Below are positions 53,497-64,000 of a DNA stretch of 64,000 nt, in pieces. The translations under genes and the position numbers were made by a program. Within the stretch, counting starts at the first letter, position 1. Every line of letters begins with the position of its first letter. The stretch covers positions 1 to 64,000 of the forward strand of contig SKCR01035598.1 in the NCBI GenBank assembly GCA_019454045.1, given 5' to 3'. Source of the DNA: Zanthoxylum bungeanum (Eukaryota; Streptophyta; Magnoliopsida; Sapindales; Rutaceae). The notes beneath the pieces were generated by a model. It ran no database searches. It was given only the letters and a program-made list of their open reading frames with translations, and had not been told where the DNA came from.

Positions 53497-54632
53497 TTTT
53501 CACAGAATTTTCGGCAGAATCTCCCCTAAAATATCAGAGTTTCCCACAAAACACCCTAAAGCTATCAACTCAATACGCCCAAATTCACCAAACTTCGCCC
53601 CCAAACTACGAATCAGTCCAAGTTCAACACTTCTAAAGTCCAATCAATCACAACCAATACTACCAATACCACACAAATTATCAAATTTTCTTTAAATTTT
53701 TAATATTAAAAATTTAAAATTCGGACATGTGTCTACAGTTTTGGCTCGGCAGTGGTGGTTTCTGTTGGATCTTGGTGGAATCGGTAAGGGTGGCTCGGCT
53801 TCTGGTGGGCTTCGGTAGTGGTTGACTCGGTTCACGGCAAGGGACGGTTCTGTTTCTGGTGGGCTTCGGCAGTGGTGGTTTTAGTGGTGGGTTGTGTTAT
53901 CTCGGCTTGTGGTCTCGGTAAAGGTGGTTCACGGTGAGGGTTGGCTCGCGGCTTCTGGTGATGGACTCTCGGTTTGTGCGACTGGTGGATTTCTTGGTGA
54001 GTCACGGTGGTGAGTGTCTCGGTGGTGGTGGTTGGTTGTTCTCGGGATGTGGTGGGTGAGAGCGGTTCACGGTGGATGATGGTTGAATCGGGTATGGGTT
54101 CTCTGTTGGACGAGTCGGCTCACGGTGGGTGTAGAGGCTCGGCTGTGGTGGTTGTGAGTTGAGAGAGACTGGTGAGATATGTGAAGGAAATGGGTTCTGT
54201 TCTCGGCGGCTGCATGCTTAAGTGCTGTAGGCGAGCTAGCGTCGTGGCGCTAAAATTAGTCTAGCATCGCGACACTCGATTTTTAGGGTTAGGGTTTTGT
54301 GTCATGCCTATGGTGTCGCGACGCGTTAGGTGTTTGGCATCGCGACGCGGGATTTTTTTTTTTTGGCAAAATCAAGTCTTTCGACGGATAAATCCACTGT
54401 GACGCGTCTCAAGAGCTGACTCCTTACTCAGCTGTCTTTACTGGATCAAATTTCTATCCTTGTGATTTTGTCAAGTTTTTATTTTGAAATAATCCCGCTT
54501 GCACTGGATTGCTTTGTCCTGAAAAATTCCGTTTTTATTTTTCCTCCAAAAATAACACAAAATTAACACAAATTTATAAGACAAATAAGATACGTATCAA
54601 ATGTTCTCCTCCCCCAAGATGAAACATTATCT
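53497..54632 (-). other. LA4 GC-rich segment between LOG and second ORF
   Basis: 53700-54350 is strongly strand-biased (GGTGG, TCGG, CACGGTGG, GGCTTCGG repeated many times), then has TCGCGACGCG motifs at about 54315 and 54345 like those in the LA3/LA4 U3. 54397-54450 repeats the GACGCGTCTCAAGAG...CCTTACTCAG leader motif. It could be the promoter or leader that came with the second ORF. No coding sequence recognised. Confidence 0.5.
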
Positions 54633-55319
54633 TCAATATCTTAAAGAAGAGTTTAGAGAATCGTACCTGGTTAAATGAAAATTTACAAAAATTGACCGAT
54701 AAAGATCTATGTCTAGTTTACGCTTTTTTCCACGATCACTATCTGTCCAATCTAATTTGGAAAGAATATGGTATAGTTTTGGTTCAAAGGTTAGGATTTG
54801 GTCAATCAATTCTTCGGCCTTTGTAGCAGTCAGGAAATTCGTGACGAACTCATGTCTTTTGGCTTCCGCAAGGAATACAAACAGAAAATCGAAGAAATAT
54901 TCAATGTTAAGTAACTCAATGGCCTTCCGATGAATGTTTAAGTGCACCAATGATACTACTGTGAACATTTCTTCAAACATTCCCAACCCTTCTAGTAACG
55001 CAATAAACGCATCCGCTGCATTGATCATTTCTTGGATTTGTTCAGACATTCCTGATACGACGTTCATCTCCGTTCGTGGGTCCGATTAACTGTTCGTCTG
55101 CCAAAGGTTTTGGGATGATTCCCAAAACATGTCCGCCACCTTCCTGAACGGCTTTTGAAATTCTTCCCATCATTCCAAGATTGTCACCGCCATAAACTAA
55201 GTGCATATTTTTCTCAACCATGACTCGCCCAATTCCTTTGCAGCCTCAATGAATTCTGGTTTATTACCAGAGTTGGATCCACAAATTCTCTTGAATCGCT
55301 GCTGTGAAGTTGATTCCAT
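54633..55319 (-). pseudogene. LOG-family gene, transposon-borne (LA4), heavily damaged
   Basis: Start at 55319 (MESTSQQRFKRIC), with three codons of the VFCGSNSG segment lost. A frameshift follows ELGE. The nucleotide motif is changed to [27 protein letters not shown] is present in pieces. C-terminal frame 55067-54633: MSEQIQEM (family Arg is Gln, as in LA1), DAFIALLEGLGMFEEMF (catalytic PGGxGTxxE destroyed), WVHLNIHRKAIELLNIEYFF. The tail KKRKLDIDLYR runs past the normal stop. Groups with LA1. Confidence 0.85.
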
Positions 55320-55394
55320 TTTCTCTCTTATTTGGATGTATATCTGGATGTGTCGAAGAGAGAAATGTAGAGTTGAATTTATATAACCTGAAAA

Positions 55395-56025
55395 TGGGTG
55401 AGTAATAATTGCACTAGTACCTGACAAATGACAATTATTAGATGTACGTTAAAATAAATCGCGAAAAGTCAAAAAGTATAGATCTTGTTGGCGAAAATAA
55501 ACGAAAAGCAAATCAAATAAATTATTAAGGCAACGGAATTATGTACGCAATACGCCACTCTCTTAGTATAAATTCATGAGGATGCGTCTCTAGAATTCAT
55601 TCCTTACTCAGCCACCACTCATGAATTAGCTCTGATCTTTGTGATTGCCAAACACCATTCCTCCTTAAATGTTTCGTTTTTGCCTTTCCCTAAAAAATAA
55701 CAAATGACAAATGGGTGAGTAATAATTGCACTAGTACCTGACAAATGACAATTATTAGATGTACGTTAAAATAAATCGTGAAAGGTCAAAAAGTATAGAT
55801 CTTGTCGGCGAAAATAAACGAAAAGAAAATCAAATCAATTATTAAGGCAACGGAATTGTGTACGCAATACGCCACTCTCTTAGTATAAATTCATGAGGAT
55901 GCGTCTCAAGAATTCATTCCTTACTCAGCCACCACTCATGAATTAGCTATGATCTTTGTGATTTCCAAACACCATTCCTCCTTAAATGTTCTCTTTTTGT
56001 CTTTCCCTATAAAAATAACACACAA
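55395..56025 (-). repeat. 317-bp tandem duplication upstream of LOG (LA4)
   Basis: Unit 1 starts at 55395 (TGGGTGAGTAATAATTGC), unit 2 at 55712, period 317 bp, highly similar over the full length. Each unit holds the leader with TTAAGGCAACGGAATT, GTACGCAATACGCCAC, GATGCGTCTC and the T-rich acceptor-like end. LA1 and LA2 have one copy. Confidence 0.85.
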
Positions 56026-56150
56026 AATTAAAAACTCTACAACATGTATACACAAAATATGAAAACAAAAATTACAACAAATTTCATAAGTTGCCTTCCT
56101 GCTAGCGCTAAATTTTTCGTCTTCAGCCAGACGTGACTGAAATCTATCTG

Positions 56151-57447
56151 TCAAGGAGGTTCCAGCGTCGTTTTGGATGTCCGATTAAAGACAATCCCAT
56201 GAGTGTTGCTTTTGAAAGGTCTCTTCCAACGGTAAGGTGGCAAAAAGAATTTTGTCTCATTCAATGCTTGTGCCACCTTTTATTCGTTGTCGCTCCAGTG
56301 ATTCCTGAAAAGAAAGAAAGAAAATCAGGAGGTCTCGTATGGTGCTTGACTTGGAATGGGATTTCCATTCTGTCAAGATTCTGGGTGATATCTTTGATTT
56401 GTACTCCCCAAAACAATGATGTTTCTCTTGAATGCACTGGATCTTTAATAAGATCAGACATTTTCTCCTCTATTTGCTCTGCTTCTTACTCCACCTTTTC
56501 TTCACAGATGTATTCTAGGATTTCCGCATTCTGTTCTTCATCTGTCATCTGTGAAATGCATGCCTCATAATTATCTGCCTGAGGATGTAAAGATGTTTCT
56601 GACATTAGGTCTTCATCCTCTGATACGGCTGGAATGGATGGTTCAGGAAAATCTTCATCAAACATCATGGTAAAACATGCTCCAAGATCTTCATTTTGAG
56701 GATTGAAAGTTTGATCCTCCGTTGTTGGCGCAGTTGATACAAATAGATCAGCTTCATCCTCGTCAGAATCCGAATAATAAAAGTCAAATAGAGACTTTGC
56801 TAGTTTGGGCTCCTGAACTGATACCTCTGGTTGTTGATACTGTTCAGCCTCCTCCTCTTCTAAAGTGTCATCGTGAAATGATTAGTATTCGAAGGCTTCA
56901 TCAATGTCATCTGAAAATGGTTCTTGAGGTATCTAGCTCTGGTTTTCTGTTAATTGTCTCATTTGTCTGTCATACTCTGAATGGATGATGATTGTCTATG
57001 AATACTTTTGAGTTGATTCTGGAATATTTCAAGCATTGTATCCAACTTTCCATCTCGTTTCTTGAACAAATCTTTGAGCATGTCAAACAATTGTTCTTCC
57101 TCTGACGGTTCTGGTTCTTGATGAAGATCATAGTAGGTGGGTGGTGGATAAGATGGAAAATGTGGTTCTATGAAATGTGATGGCTATTCATACCATGCAG
57201 GATTTTGATAGCTCTGCCACCCTGGATTATAGTTGTACTCGCAATAATCTCTCAGGTGGTTACCATTACATATGTCACATCTCCCCATTGCATTCTGTTA
57301 AGCAAATGTAGTATTGCTTGGTTCTGGCATCGAGTGATAATTGTTGGGCTGGACAACAGGCCTCAGAAAATTGGATTGTTGCTCCCAGATATGGGGTGTA
57401 TCTTCTTGTAAAGCACGTAATCTCTCAATCTCCCAATCGTGTTCCAT
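56151..57447 (-). pseudogene. LA gag-like ORF (LA4), broken but with intact zinc knuckle
   Basis: Start at 57447 (MEHDWEIERLRALQEDTPHI). The knuckle GRCDICNGNHLRDYCEYN has CX2CX3HX4C, the spacing of Athila-type gag, and is followed by NPGWQSYQNPAWYE. Next come a coiled part (SEEEQLFDMLKDLFKKR), acidic and Gln-rich parts, MTDEEQNAEILEYICEE, and the terminal RPPDFLSFFSGITGAT, WKRPFKSN and NRTSKTTLEPP ending at 56151. Multiple stops and shifts. This copy ties the ORF to gag; the C-terminal half is unique to the pol-less LA elements. Confidence 0.7.
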
Positions 57448-57558
57448 TTTTCAACCACCTGAAACAAAAGAAAGAAATAAAAATTACAGATAAAAATAAA
57501 GAAAATTAGATACAAGTAAATTAGATAGCTTCAAAATTAATAACTCAAGAAAAATAAG

Positions 57559-57576
57559 TCCCCGGCAACGGCGCCA
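57559..57576 (-). other. Primer binding site, tRNA-Asp (LA4), perfect
   Basis: Plus strand TCCCCGGCAACGGCGCCA, identical over 18 bases to the 3' end of plant tRNA-Asp including CCA; six bases from the 5' LTR. Confidence 0.92.
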
Positions 57577-57582
57577 AAAACT

Positions 57583-59479
57583 TGACCGGCGTAATCACAC
57601 GCGTATAACGCAAGCGCACATATCGTTCAAGTATTATAAAAATATCGATCCCATGAGGATTTAATTCATACTGTTGTTATTAATTATTGATACTATTTAT
57701 TTACAAGTATCTAATTATAGGGAGAAGAGAATGATTGCTTTTGGTTGGTTGAATGTGGTTTTGCTTAAATAAAATAAAATAAAGACACAAAAGAAAATAA
57801 TAAAGACAAAAGAATAAAAGACTCAAATATCTAGGGTCGTGACTCCACACAATATTATTAAAAAGATGAATTGATTCTCTTGTTTAAGTGTAATAATTCA
57901 ATTTGCTAACCTGGAACACGATAATATGCAAAAGCCTCTTCCGATGGTCAGACGCAAATACCCAGTATAACCCAATTGAACCATATGTCTATGTCAACCA
58001 AATTACCTGGATTCATTAAGATCAAGTTCCAATTATGGCTACCCCCGCCCGATAGGTATATTCTTATCATGTAAGGAAATCTATTAAAGGGTTATCTATC
58101 CTCAAGGAAGATCGTGGGCTATTGAATCTAAGGCTGAAACCTAAAATCTCTTTTCCAAGTTCATTTTAAGTTTACCATATCAATATTATTAATGGCCAAT
58201 TAACAAGAAGCATTAAGCTTAAGACTCAATAAACAAACTAAAGAATTACCCATAAAAAAGAAAATCAATTATTAAGTATGGATATTGTATTCATCATTTC
58301 CCTAGAATAAAAATAAAATGCTGGGGTTGGGGATCCACTTTTACTATTTCTAATTTAGAAATCTCCTTTATTATAATATAGAATTTATTCGTGATATTAC
58401 CGACCGACCATATAGGTAGTATTCCTCATTAAGTCAAATTACGTCCGACCAGCTATAAAGGCGGTATTATTATTTGTTCATAAACCAGTCATATAGGCGG
58501 TAATTATCTGTCACCTAAAGACCAGCCATATAGGCGGTGCCACATTATGCCAAAAAAAACTAGCCATTAAGGCGGTAATCTTTTTAGTTTGAATTATAAA
58601 TTCCATATTATATTTAAAGGAGATTAATCTAAATTAAAATAATAAAAGTTTCACCATTCCCCAGCGGAAAATTAACTACTAAACATAAAAGAAAGGAGTA
58701 GAAGAAGAACTATATTTATTACTGAAAAATAAAATACATAAATTATTTATTTATACAAAAAACTAGATGCAATCCTCTAAAAACAGGGAAAAGCTCCCAA
58801 GGAAAGCACACGAAATGAAATGGTGGAGGCCTCAATTTATAGACAATTTTTGGGGTCGGCATCGCGACACTAAGGTGCTTGGCGTCGCGACGCCCACACG
58901 CGTATCTGGTCTACGCGGTTTGACCTCGCGTGTTCTGTCGGTAGAATCAGGTGGTGACACGTGTCACGCGGAGACGCGGTGCAATTAGAAGGCGACACGT
59001 GGCGACATGTGATTGGCTGGATTTTCGGTCTAATTAGTAGATGACACATGGCTCAATGTGGTTCGCTGATGATTCGGTCCAATGACAGCCTGACACGTGG
59101 CACGCGCTTAGTTTGGTCCAATAGGATTTCGACACGTGGCAACCGGCGCACGTTAGCAAAGTCGGCGCATGTTAGCAAGATCCGGCGCACGTTAGCAAGT
59201 CTAATTTCTGACACGTGGCAAACAGCGCACGTTAGCATGTCCGGCACATTTTAGGCGTCGCAACACGGAAGGTCTTGGCGTTGCGACACTGGCAAATTAC
59301 CAAACTGCCCTTTTTGTCCAATTTTTGCTATTTTGCCCCCAAATTACTTCCAATGCTTTCCAAACTTTATTTATCTGCAAAACAACACAAAACACATCAA
59401 AACGTTCACAAAACCCGAGAAACTATACAAAATATTAGGTTAAATAAGTGGGAAATAGTGATATAAATAACACTCATCA
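57583..59479 (-). mobile_element. LA4 5' LTR
   Basis: TGACCGGCG...CTCATCA, 1897 bp, followed by CTTTT. Array at about 58398-58590 (five CATATAGGCGGT-like units), TATA position (minus) at about 58834-58842, perfect GGCGTCGCGACGCC at 58881-58894. U3 (58850-59290) has four CACGTGGC G-boxes, several GCGCACGTTAGCA repeats and CCAAT boxes. Confidence 0.92.
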
Positions 59480-59484
59480 CTTTT

Positions 59485-59517
59485 CCTGGGCCCGGGCCTG
59501 GCCTATTGCCACCCTTA
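59485..59517. mobile_element. hAT-type MITE, right end
   Basis: CCTGGGCCCGGGCC...CACCCTTA, right end of the MITE at 46833; the target duplication TCCAAAAA follows. Confidence 0.88.
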
Positions 59518-59525
59518 TCCAAAAA

Positions 59526-60715
59526 TAATTCAGTGCTTATACCTTATTGATAAAAACCAATTGATTAATTCATAACGAATTCTACTCAATAAAAAACGTA
59601 GACAAACCAATCTCCAATGCAAGAAGAATATAAAAGGGTATGTCTATGATACTCAATGGTATTACATACCCTTGGGTATCAAAGTTGCATGTTCAATGCA
59701 ACTTTCAGCATTGAGCATGCAACTTTGAGCATTAAACATGAAAATTTTATCAATAAATATGAAATTTTTTAAAACATAAAATCAGTTGCATGTTTATTGT
59801 CTTATTGATATGAGTTGCATATTCAATATTCTAAATTGCATCAAACATACAACTTTAAACTAAGGTTTTTGATACTTTTAGGTACCATGGCATTACCCAA
59901 ATATTAAAACGTAAGACCTCCGCCTGAAGTCATAGTAATGTCACCATCATCAGAAAAAATCATGCATCAATCATCACAACATCTTTTTTTTTTCTAAATT
60001 TATCATTATATTATTTTTAATTAGTTTTTACTTCTTTACAAATTATTCTTATTTTTTATTTTCTTTATATATTAAAATTTTGGTATTCTTTTAACAATGA
60101 TATATAAATATAATTAGTCAAAAAAATTAATTTAACTAATAAAGAGACCACGCTATACCTTTTAATTTAATAAGTTTGATTTATAATTATTTTTTTATTC
60201 AATTTCGGATCTCATATTGGTGGTGTGGAAATTAAGATTGTTTGGACTTGACTGGAACCGAACCGAACCATGCGGTTCTACGTTTTAGTTTTTTGGTATC
60301 GTAAAATCAAACCGGAATCGAATTCGATTCTCTATTTTTAAGGAAAAAATTTTAAAAAATTGATTCGGTTCGGTTCTAGTTCTAAACTGGAATCATGGCC
60401 GGATCTATCAATTGATTTGTTTTCAAGCTCCCAAAAGAAGGTGGAACAATACAGCAACAGCCACTAAAATTTATTTTCTGTTTTTGACTTTTTATGACAT
60501 CTTTCACAGCCATATAATACCAATTAAATTTTGTTTTTCATATTTAAATTCTAAATGCAAGGATAAGACTGTGTATAAGTGTGAGAAACATCATATAATT
60601 GATCATTCTATCCAAATTAATAAATGCATGCATATTGAAAACGGTAGCATCATATATCAAACCGTACGAGATCCTGATCGAAATTTAAGATTTTTTCTTA
60701 TTTTATGTATATCTT
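59526..60715. other. Unassigned AT-rich DNA with a hAT-end relic
   Basis: No gene supported; the 155-codon frame at 60412-60879 is AT-driven and overlaps the MITE. Between about 60250 and 60400 lie GGAACCGAACCGAACC and, inverted, GGTTCGGTTCTAG, about 150 bp that look like the ends of a small hAT derivative; no duplication was found. 59660-59860 repeats GCATGCAACTT.GAGCAT-like motifs. Confidence 0.4.
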
Positions 60716-60969
60716 GGGTTATATTAATGAGTGTTCTTAGGACACTTATTAAGAATATATTTAAGAAAAAATTTGACATCATTTTTATGCGGAATAAAAA
60801 AAAAATTGTCAAATCATTAGTGATTTCGTTAAGAATCCATTTAATGAAAAAAAAGAAAAAAAAATCATTAATGATTTGATAGTTTTTTTTTTTTAATTTT
60901 TCATAAAAATAATGTCAAAAGTTAAATACATTCTTAACGAGTACCCTAAGGGCACCGTTAGCATAACCC
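60716..60969. mobile_element. Long-TIR MITE
   Basis: 254 bp, nearly all inverted repeat: left GGGTTATATTAATGAG, CTTAGGACAC and TTAAGAATATATTTAA, right the complement of GGGTTATGCTAACGG, CTTAGGGTAC and TTAAGAATGTATTTAA. The inner arms (TCATTAATGATTTGA-like) also pair. TT lies on both sides; the true target duplication is unclear, so the superfamily is not assigned. RNA from it would fold into one long hairpin. Confidence 0.75.
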
Positions 60970-61138
60970 TTAGTATAAATGGTTAACTAAACCCAATTTT
61001 TTTTTTTTTTAAAAAAATCTTGCATTTAAATAAATTTATATTATTCAGAATTATTATTCTTTCTTTCATTTTCTGCTTCCTCAATAAGAGATAAAAATAT
61101 GGTTTGCTTGACAGACACACACTTGATCCCTCCACTCT

Positions 61139-63709
61139 GACCCGGCCAAGGTTCCGGTTCGGAACCGGAACCGAACCGGTTGGAACCGAAAGGTTCCGGT
61201 TCCGGTTTCGGAACCGAACCGGAAAGGGACCGGTTCGGTTGGGGTTCCACCCCAACTCGAACCTGTGGAACCGTACAGTTCCACCGGTTCGGACGGTTCC
61301 AACAGGAACCCTACGCGCCCCCAACGGCTATTAGCTCATCTGAGAACATTATGTCAAATATGCCAACCCAAGAGAGCGGCCCTAGTGTCAGTGCACAATC
61401 ACGTAGAAGAGAAGTTAAGGCTCGGTCCTCGGATATTTTCAAAATTCATTTTACTTTGGAACGTCTAGAAGATGGTTCACAATAAGCAATTTGCAACTAT
61501 TGTGGGGTTATCTATAAATTTTCTGGTGGATACGGCAATATGATCAAGCACATGGAAAAACATCATCCGGTTGAATTTGGCATTGATACGACGCAGACTC
61601 AAATGGCCAGGTACGCATCATCTAGTAGAGGTATGAGTAGTGTAGATTTATTTAAATATTCTGATGCAAAAAATAGAGAAGAATTTGCGAAATTAACATG
61701 TATGGCACATCTTTCTTTAAGCTTTGGTGAAAAACTCCATTTTACTAATTACGTGCATAATGCTTTAAACCCTGCTGCATGTAGAATGACTCGAAACACA
61801 ACAAAACGTCATATTTTCAAATTATATAAAGATGGTAAAATTATTTTAAATGAAATATTTAAAGAGATGAAAGGTCGTATTTCTATATGTTCTGATATTT
61901 TGAGTGACCATTGGCAAACACACTCATACATGGGTGTGACTTGTCATTGGATTGATGCATCATTTACCATGCAAAAAAGACTTATTGCATTTAGAGTTTT
62001 TGATGACCCACATACTGCACATAATATTTATAGAATGATGAAGGTAATTTTTGATGAATATGGTTTAGTAGAAAAAATTTTAACAATTGGATTTGATAAT
62101 GCATCTGCAAATACTGCATCCATTCATGATTTAAAATCCTTATGTGAACCAAATTTAGGGGGTCGATTTTTTCATATTCGTTGTACATGTCATGTCCTTA
62201 ACATATGTGTGCAAGACGGACTTAAATTATTATCACCTTTCCTTGATCCAATTAAAACGGCAATTAACTGTATTTGGTCATATTCTCAAGTTAGGAGAGA
62301 ATGGACCAAGTTTTGTAAAATAAATGGTATTAAACCGATTAAATTTTCAAGAGATGTTCCAACACGTTGGAATTCTACTTATTTTCTTTTATGTCAAGCA
62401 TTTCAATACAAAGATGCATTATGTAGTTTTTTTTCTCAACATGTTCAAAATATCACACTTTATCCTAGTCAATGGGATATTTGTGAAAAAATTTTAGATA
62501 TTTTAAGAGTTTTTAATGATGCTACTTTAGTTTTTAGCGGTGTTTATTATCCTACAGCACATTTATTTCTTCTTGAGAGTTTGAATATTGTTGGCACTCT
62601 CGATGAACATGTTGACAGTGACGACCCTAATGATATTGTTTTGCTCGAAGCCATTACTGCTATGAAGGTAAAATGGTTGAATTATTTTAGAGAAATTCTT
62701 TTACTTTATCTTATTGCTGCTGTTTTTGATCCTAGATTTAAATTAGAAGGTTTGAATGGTGGTTTACAAGCTTACTATGGTTATTTAGGAATATTAGATG
62801 ATGTTGATATTACGAGCATAATGACGAAATTAAGAAGTGATTTAATTACTTTATTTAATGAATATATTGTAAGATATAACTTAGGAACATTAGGTCAATC
62901 TAGTAGTAGCGAACCGGTAATTCAAACAAGACTTAGCGCAGGGGATCGTTGGTTATTGCAACGAAATAAAAATCTAGGGATACGACAACAACTAATAACC
63001 CTGAATTAGATAATTATTTATCTACAAATTTTGAGTTTTCTAATGAAAGTTTATGCAGTAAAAATTTTAAAATCCTTGAATGGTGGAACCGGCATCAAAA
63101 TATATATCCTGTTTTATCTATTATTGCTAAAGAGATCTTGGTAGCACCTATTTCCACCGTTGCGGTTGAGTAAGCCTTCAGCTTGGGAGGTAATATATTG
63201 GAAGCTAGGCGATCTTCATTACATCCAAGCACTCTAGAAGCAACAGCTTGTGTGGATGATTGGACTCGAGCTGATCTGAGACAACAAGAAGATGCCCCCC
63301 GATGATTTTGAAGATTTGTTCGATAATGCTTCTGCAACAAGTGCAAGCGGAACCGGAGCCGAAGGATCAACTGATAATGATGATTGATAATTGTAAAATT
63401 ATAATTTACAAAGGGGATATGTCTAAAAGACTAAAACTTGTAATGGAACTACGTGAGCTTTGATTCCTCTCACCCTGGAGGATACGTAGGCAACTTAAAT
63501 TTTTAAAATTTAAGCTCAAGCTCTTCAATGTAATAAATTTTTTTTATTTATAAAATTCATTTCATTTATTTTTATAATTTAAAAAAAAAATATTCGAACC
63601 GAACCGTTCGGTTCCGGTTAGTTCGGTGTTTCGGTTCCACTTAAGTGTGGAACCGGAAACCGGCCGGTTCTGTTCGGTTCCGAACCGGAACCGAACCGCC
63701 GGCCGGGTC
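61139..63709 (+). mobile_element. hAT transposon, nearly complete
   Basis: Encloses a hAT transposase. Both ends are dense in GGTTCCGG/CCGGTTCG direct and inverted motifs (61145-61300 and 63595-63705), and the outermost GACCCGGCC (61139-61147) is inverted as GGCCGGGTC (63701-63709). I could not find a matching 8-bp duplication, so the exact ends are uncertain by a few bases. Confidence 0.8.
61351..63387 (+). pseudogene. hAT-family transposase, lightly damaged
   Basis: About 680 codons from ATG 61351 to TGA 63385-63387. A BED zinc finger (ICNYCGVIYKF, GNMIKHMEKHHP) has one stop (TAA 61483) just before it. The catalytic region runs open from 61540 to 63009 and includes SICSDILSDHWQTHSYMGVT, TIGFDNASANTASIHDL, RCTCHVLNICVQDGL and FSRDVPTRWNSTY, all usual hAT landmarks. 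A frameshift near 62995 leads to the hATC dimerisation domain (ILEWWNRHQNIYPVLSIIAK, TVAVE, stop at 63171, AFSLGGNILEARRSSLHP, WTRADLRQQ). Another frameshift near 63300 precedes an acidic tail. Cut-and-paste transposase of the nucleus; damage is recent-looking. Confidence 0.9.
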
Positions 63710-64000
63710 TATCTCAAGAAACAAAATGAATGTTACCAATCTGTCTTTTGCCCTCATCTCGTTCGAGATGAGATTTGTAACATATTTTTACGTCTCGATT
63801 TCAAAATTAGATGAGGCAAAAAATTCTTGATTTGTAATATATTTTTTTTATCTCCCTCCATAGTTCCTCCAAGCCCGACAGATGAAGCACCTATCTCGAC
63901 TGATCGTCCTACATGATTTTTTTAATGTAATTAAATTTTTATTTTATATATATAATAATTATTTCATTTTTGTTTTTTAAAATTTTAAAAATAAAATATT
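63710..64000. other. Unassigned flank
   Basis: AT-rich; no gene, repeat or terminal structure recognised to the end of the window. Confidence 0.5.

Larger units (their letters stand above)
47173..59479 (-). mobile_element. LA4: non-autonomous LA element with LOG and a second extra ORF
   Basis: 12.3 kb, minus strand, target duplication CTTTT (47168-47172 and 59480-59484). Right to left: 5' LTR, perfect tRNA-Asp primer site, gag-like ORF, duplicated leader, LOG, GC-rich segment, putative plant transposon ORF, hairpin unit, conserved block, purine tract, 3' LTR. It contains a 2.6-kb solo LTR. There is no pol. U3 is of the LA3 (G-box) type. Confidence 0.93.

Noticed and set aside
57559..57576. 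tRNA-Asp gene
   Set aside because: Only the 18 bases of the tRNA 3' end are present, at fixed distance from the LTR: a primer binding site.
60412..60879. 155-codon ORF
   Set aside because: Lys/Ile/Phe-rich product of AT-rich DNA that runs into the inverted-repeat MITE; no conserved motif.
61104..61334. Overlapping ORFs on both strands rich in Gly, Pro and Arg
   Set aside because: Translations of the GGTTCCGG subterminal repeats of the hAT element. The same holds for frames at 34802-35032 and 35468-35743 in the MITE.

Overview
The window is a stack of nested plant transposable elements. I see no intact host gene, rRNA, tRNA gene or CRISPR array. A flowering plant, most likely a eudicot, is suggested by Ty1/copia and Ty3/gypsy elements primed by plant-type tRNA-Asp and tRNA-iMet sites, hAT elements, MITEs and AT-rich DNA. 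The species cannot be read from the sequence.

The main family, called LA here, is an Athila-like Ty3/gypsy lineage. Its LTRs run TGATGAGTGG...GGTCA, its primer site matches plant tRNA-Asp (TGGCGCCGTTGCCGGGGA), and its internal region ends in a TTTGGGGGTG purine tract. LA LTRs lie at 1-1068, 6085-7879, 9473-11591, 15513-17500, 20696-22508, 27986-29632, 39192-41296, 43853-45684, 47173-48643 and 57583-59479. Four bounded elements have perfect 5-bp target duplications: LA1 (+, 6085-22508, ACCCC), LA2 (-, 9473-17500, GTACA), LA3 (-, 27986-41296, TGATG) and LA4 (-, 47173-59479, CTTTT). LA3 has gag, protease, RT, RNase H and integrase. LA1, LA2 and LA4 lack pol and carry only a gag-like ORF.

The unusual feature is that all four LA elements carry, in the position where an env-like ORF would sit, a gene for a LONELY GUY (LOG) type cytokinin riboside 5'-monophosphate phosphoribohydrolase. 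The LOG genes are at 18729-19381 (+), 12944-13592 (-), 30955-31607 (-) and 54633-55319 (-). Every copy seen is damaged. LA4 also has a second extra ORF of the putative plant transposon protein type (52472-53496).

Nesting, from host to guest. A minus-strand copia element (3022-4165 LTR, 4180-6084, 22514-23131, 43608-43852) was hit by LA1 and by a plus-strand gypsy element (GY, 23132-43602, duplication CAATC). LA1 was hit by a solo LTR (8064-9472 plus 17506-17534, duplication GATAC), which was hit by LA2. GY was hit by LA3, which was hit by a hAT MITE (34933-35724, duplication GGTAGAGG) and a 413-bp insert (33431-33843). Removing LA1, GY or LA3 rejoins the interrupted host protein in frame at the junction. 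On the right, a hAT MITE (46833-47172 plus 59485-59517) was hit by LA4, which holds a 2.6-kb solo LTR (49036-51650). The end of the window has a long-TIR MITE (60716-60969) and a nearly complete hAT transposon (61139-63709).

Conserved non-coding modules of the LA family include a CATATAGGCGGT array in the transcribed part of the LTR, U3 promoter repeats that differ between subfamilies (G-box/W-box arrays, GC-rich palindromes, a 12-bp minisatellite), two hairpin units and a roughly 115-bp block near the 3' end of the internal region.
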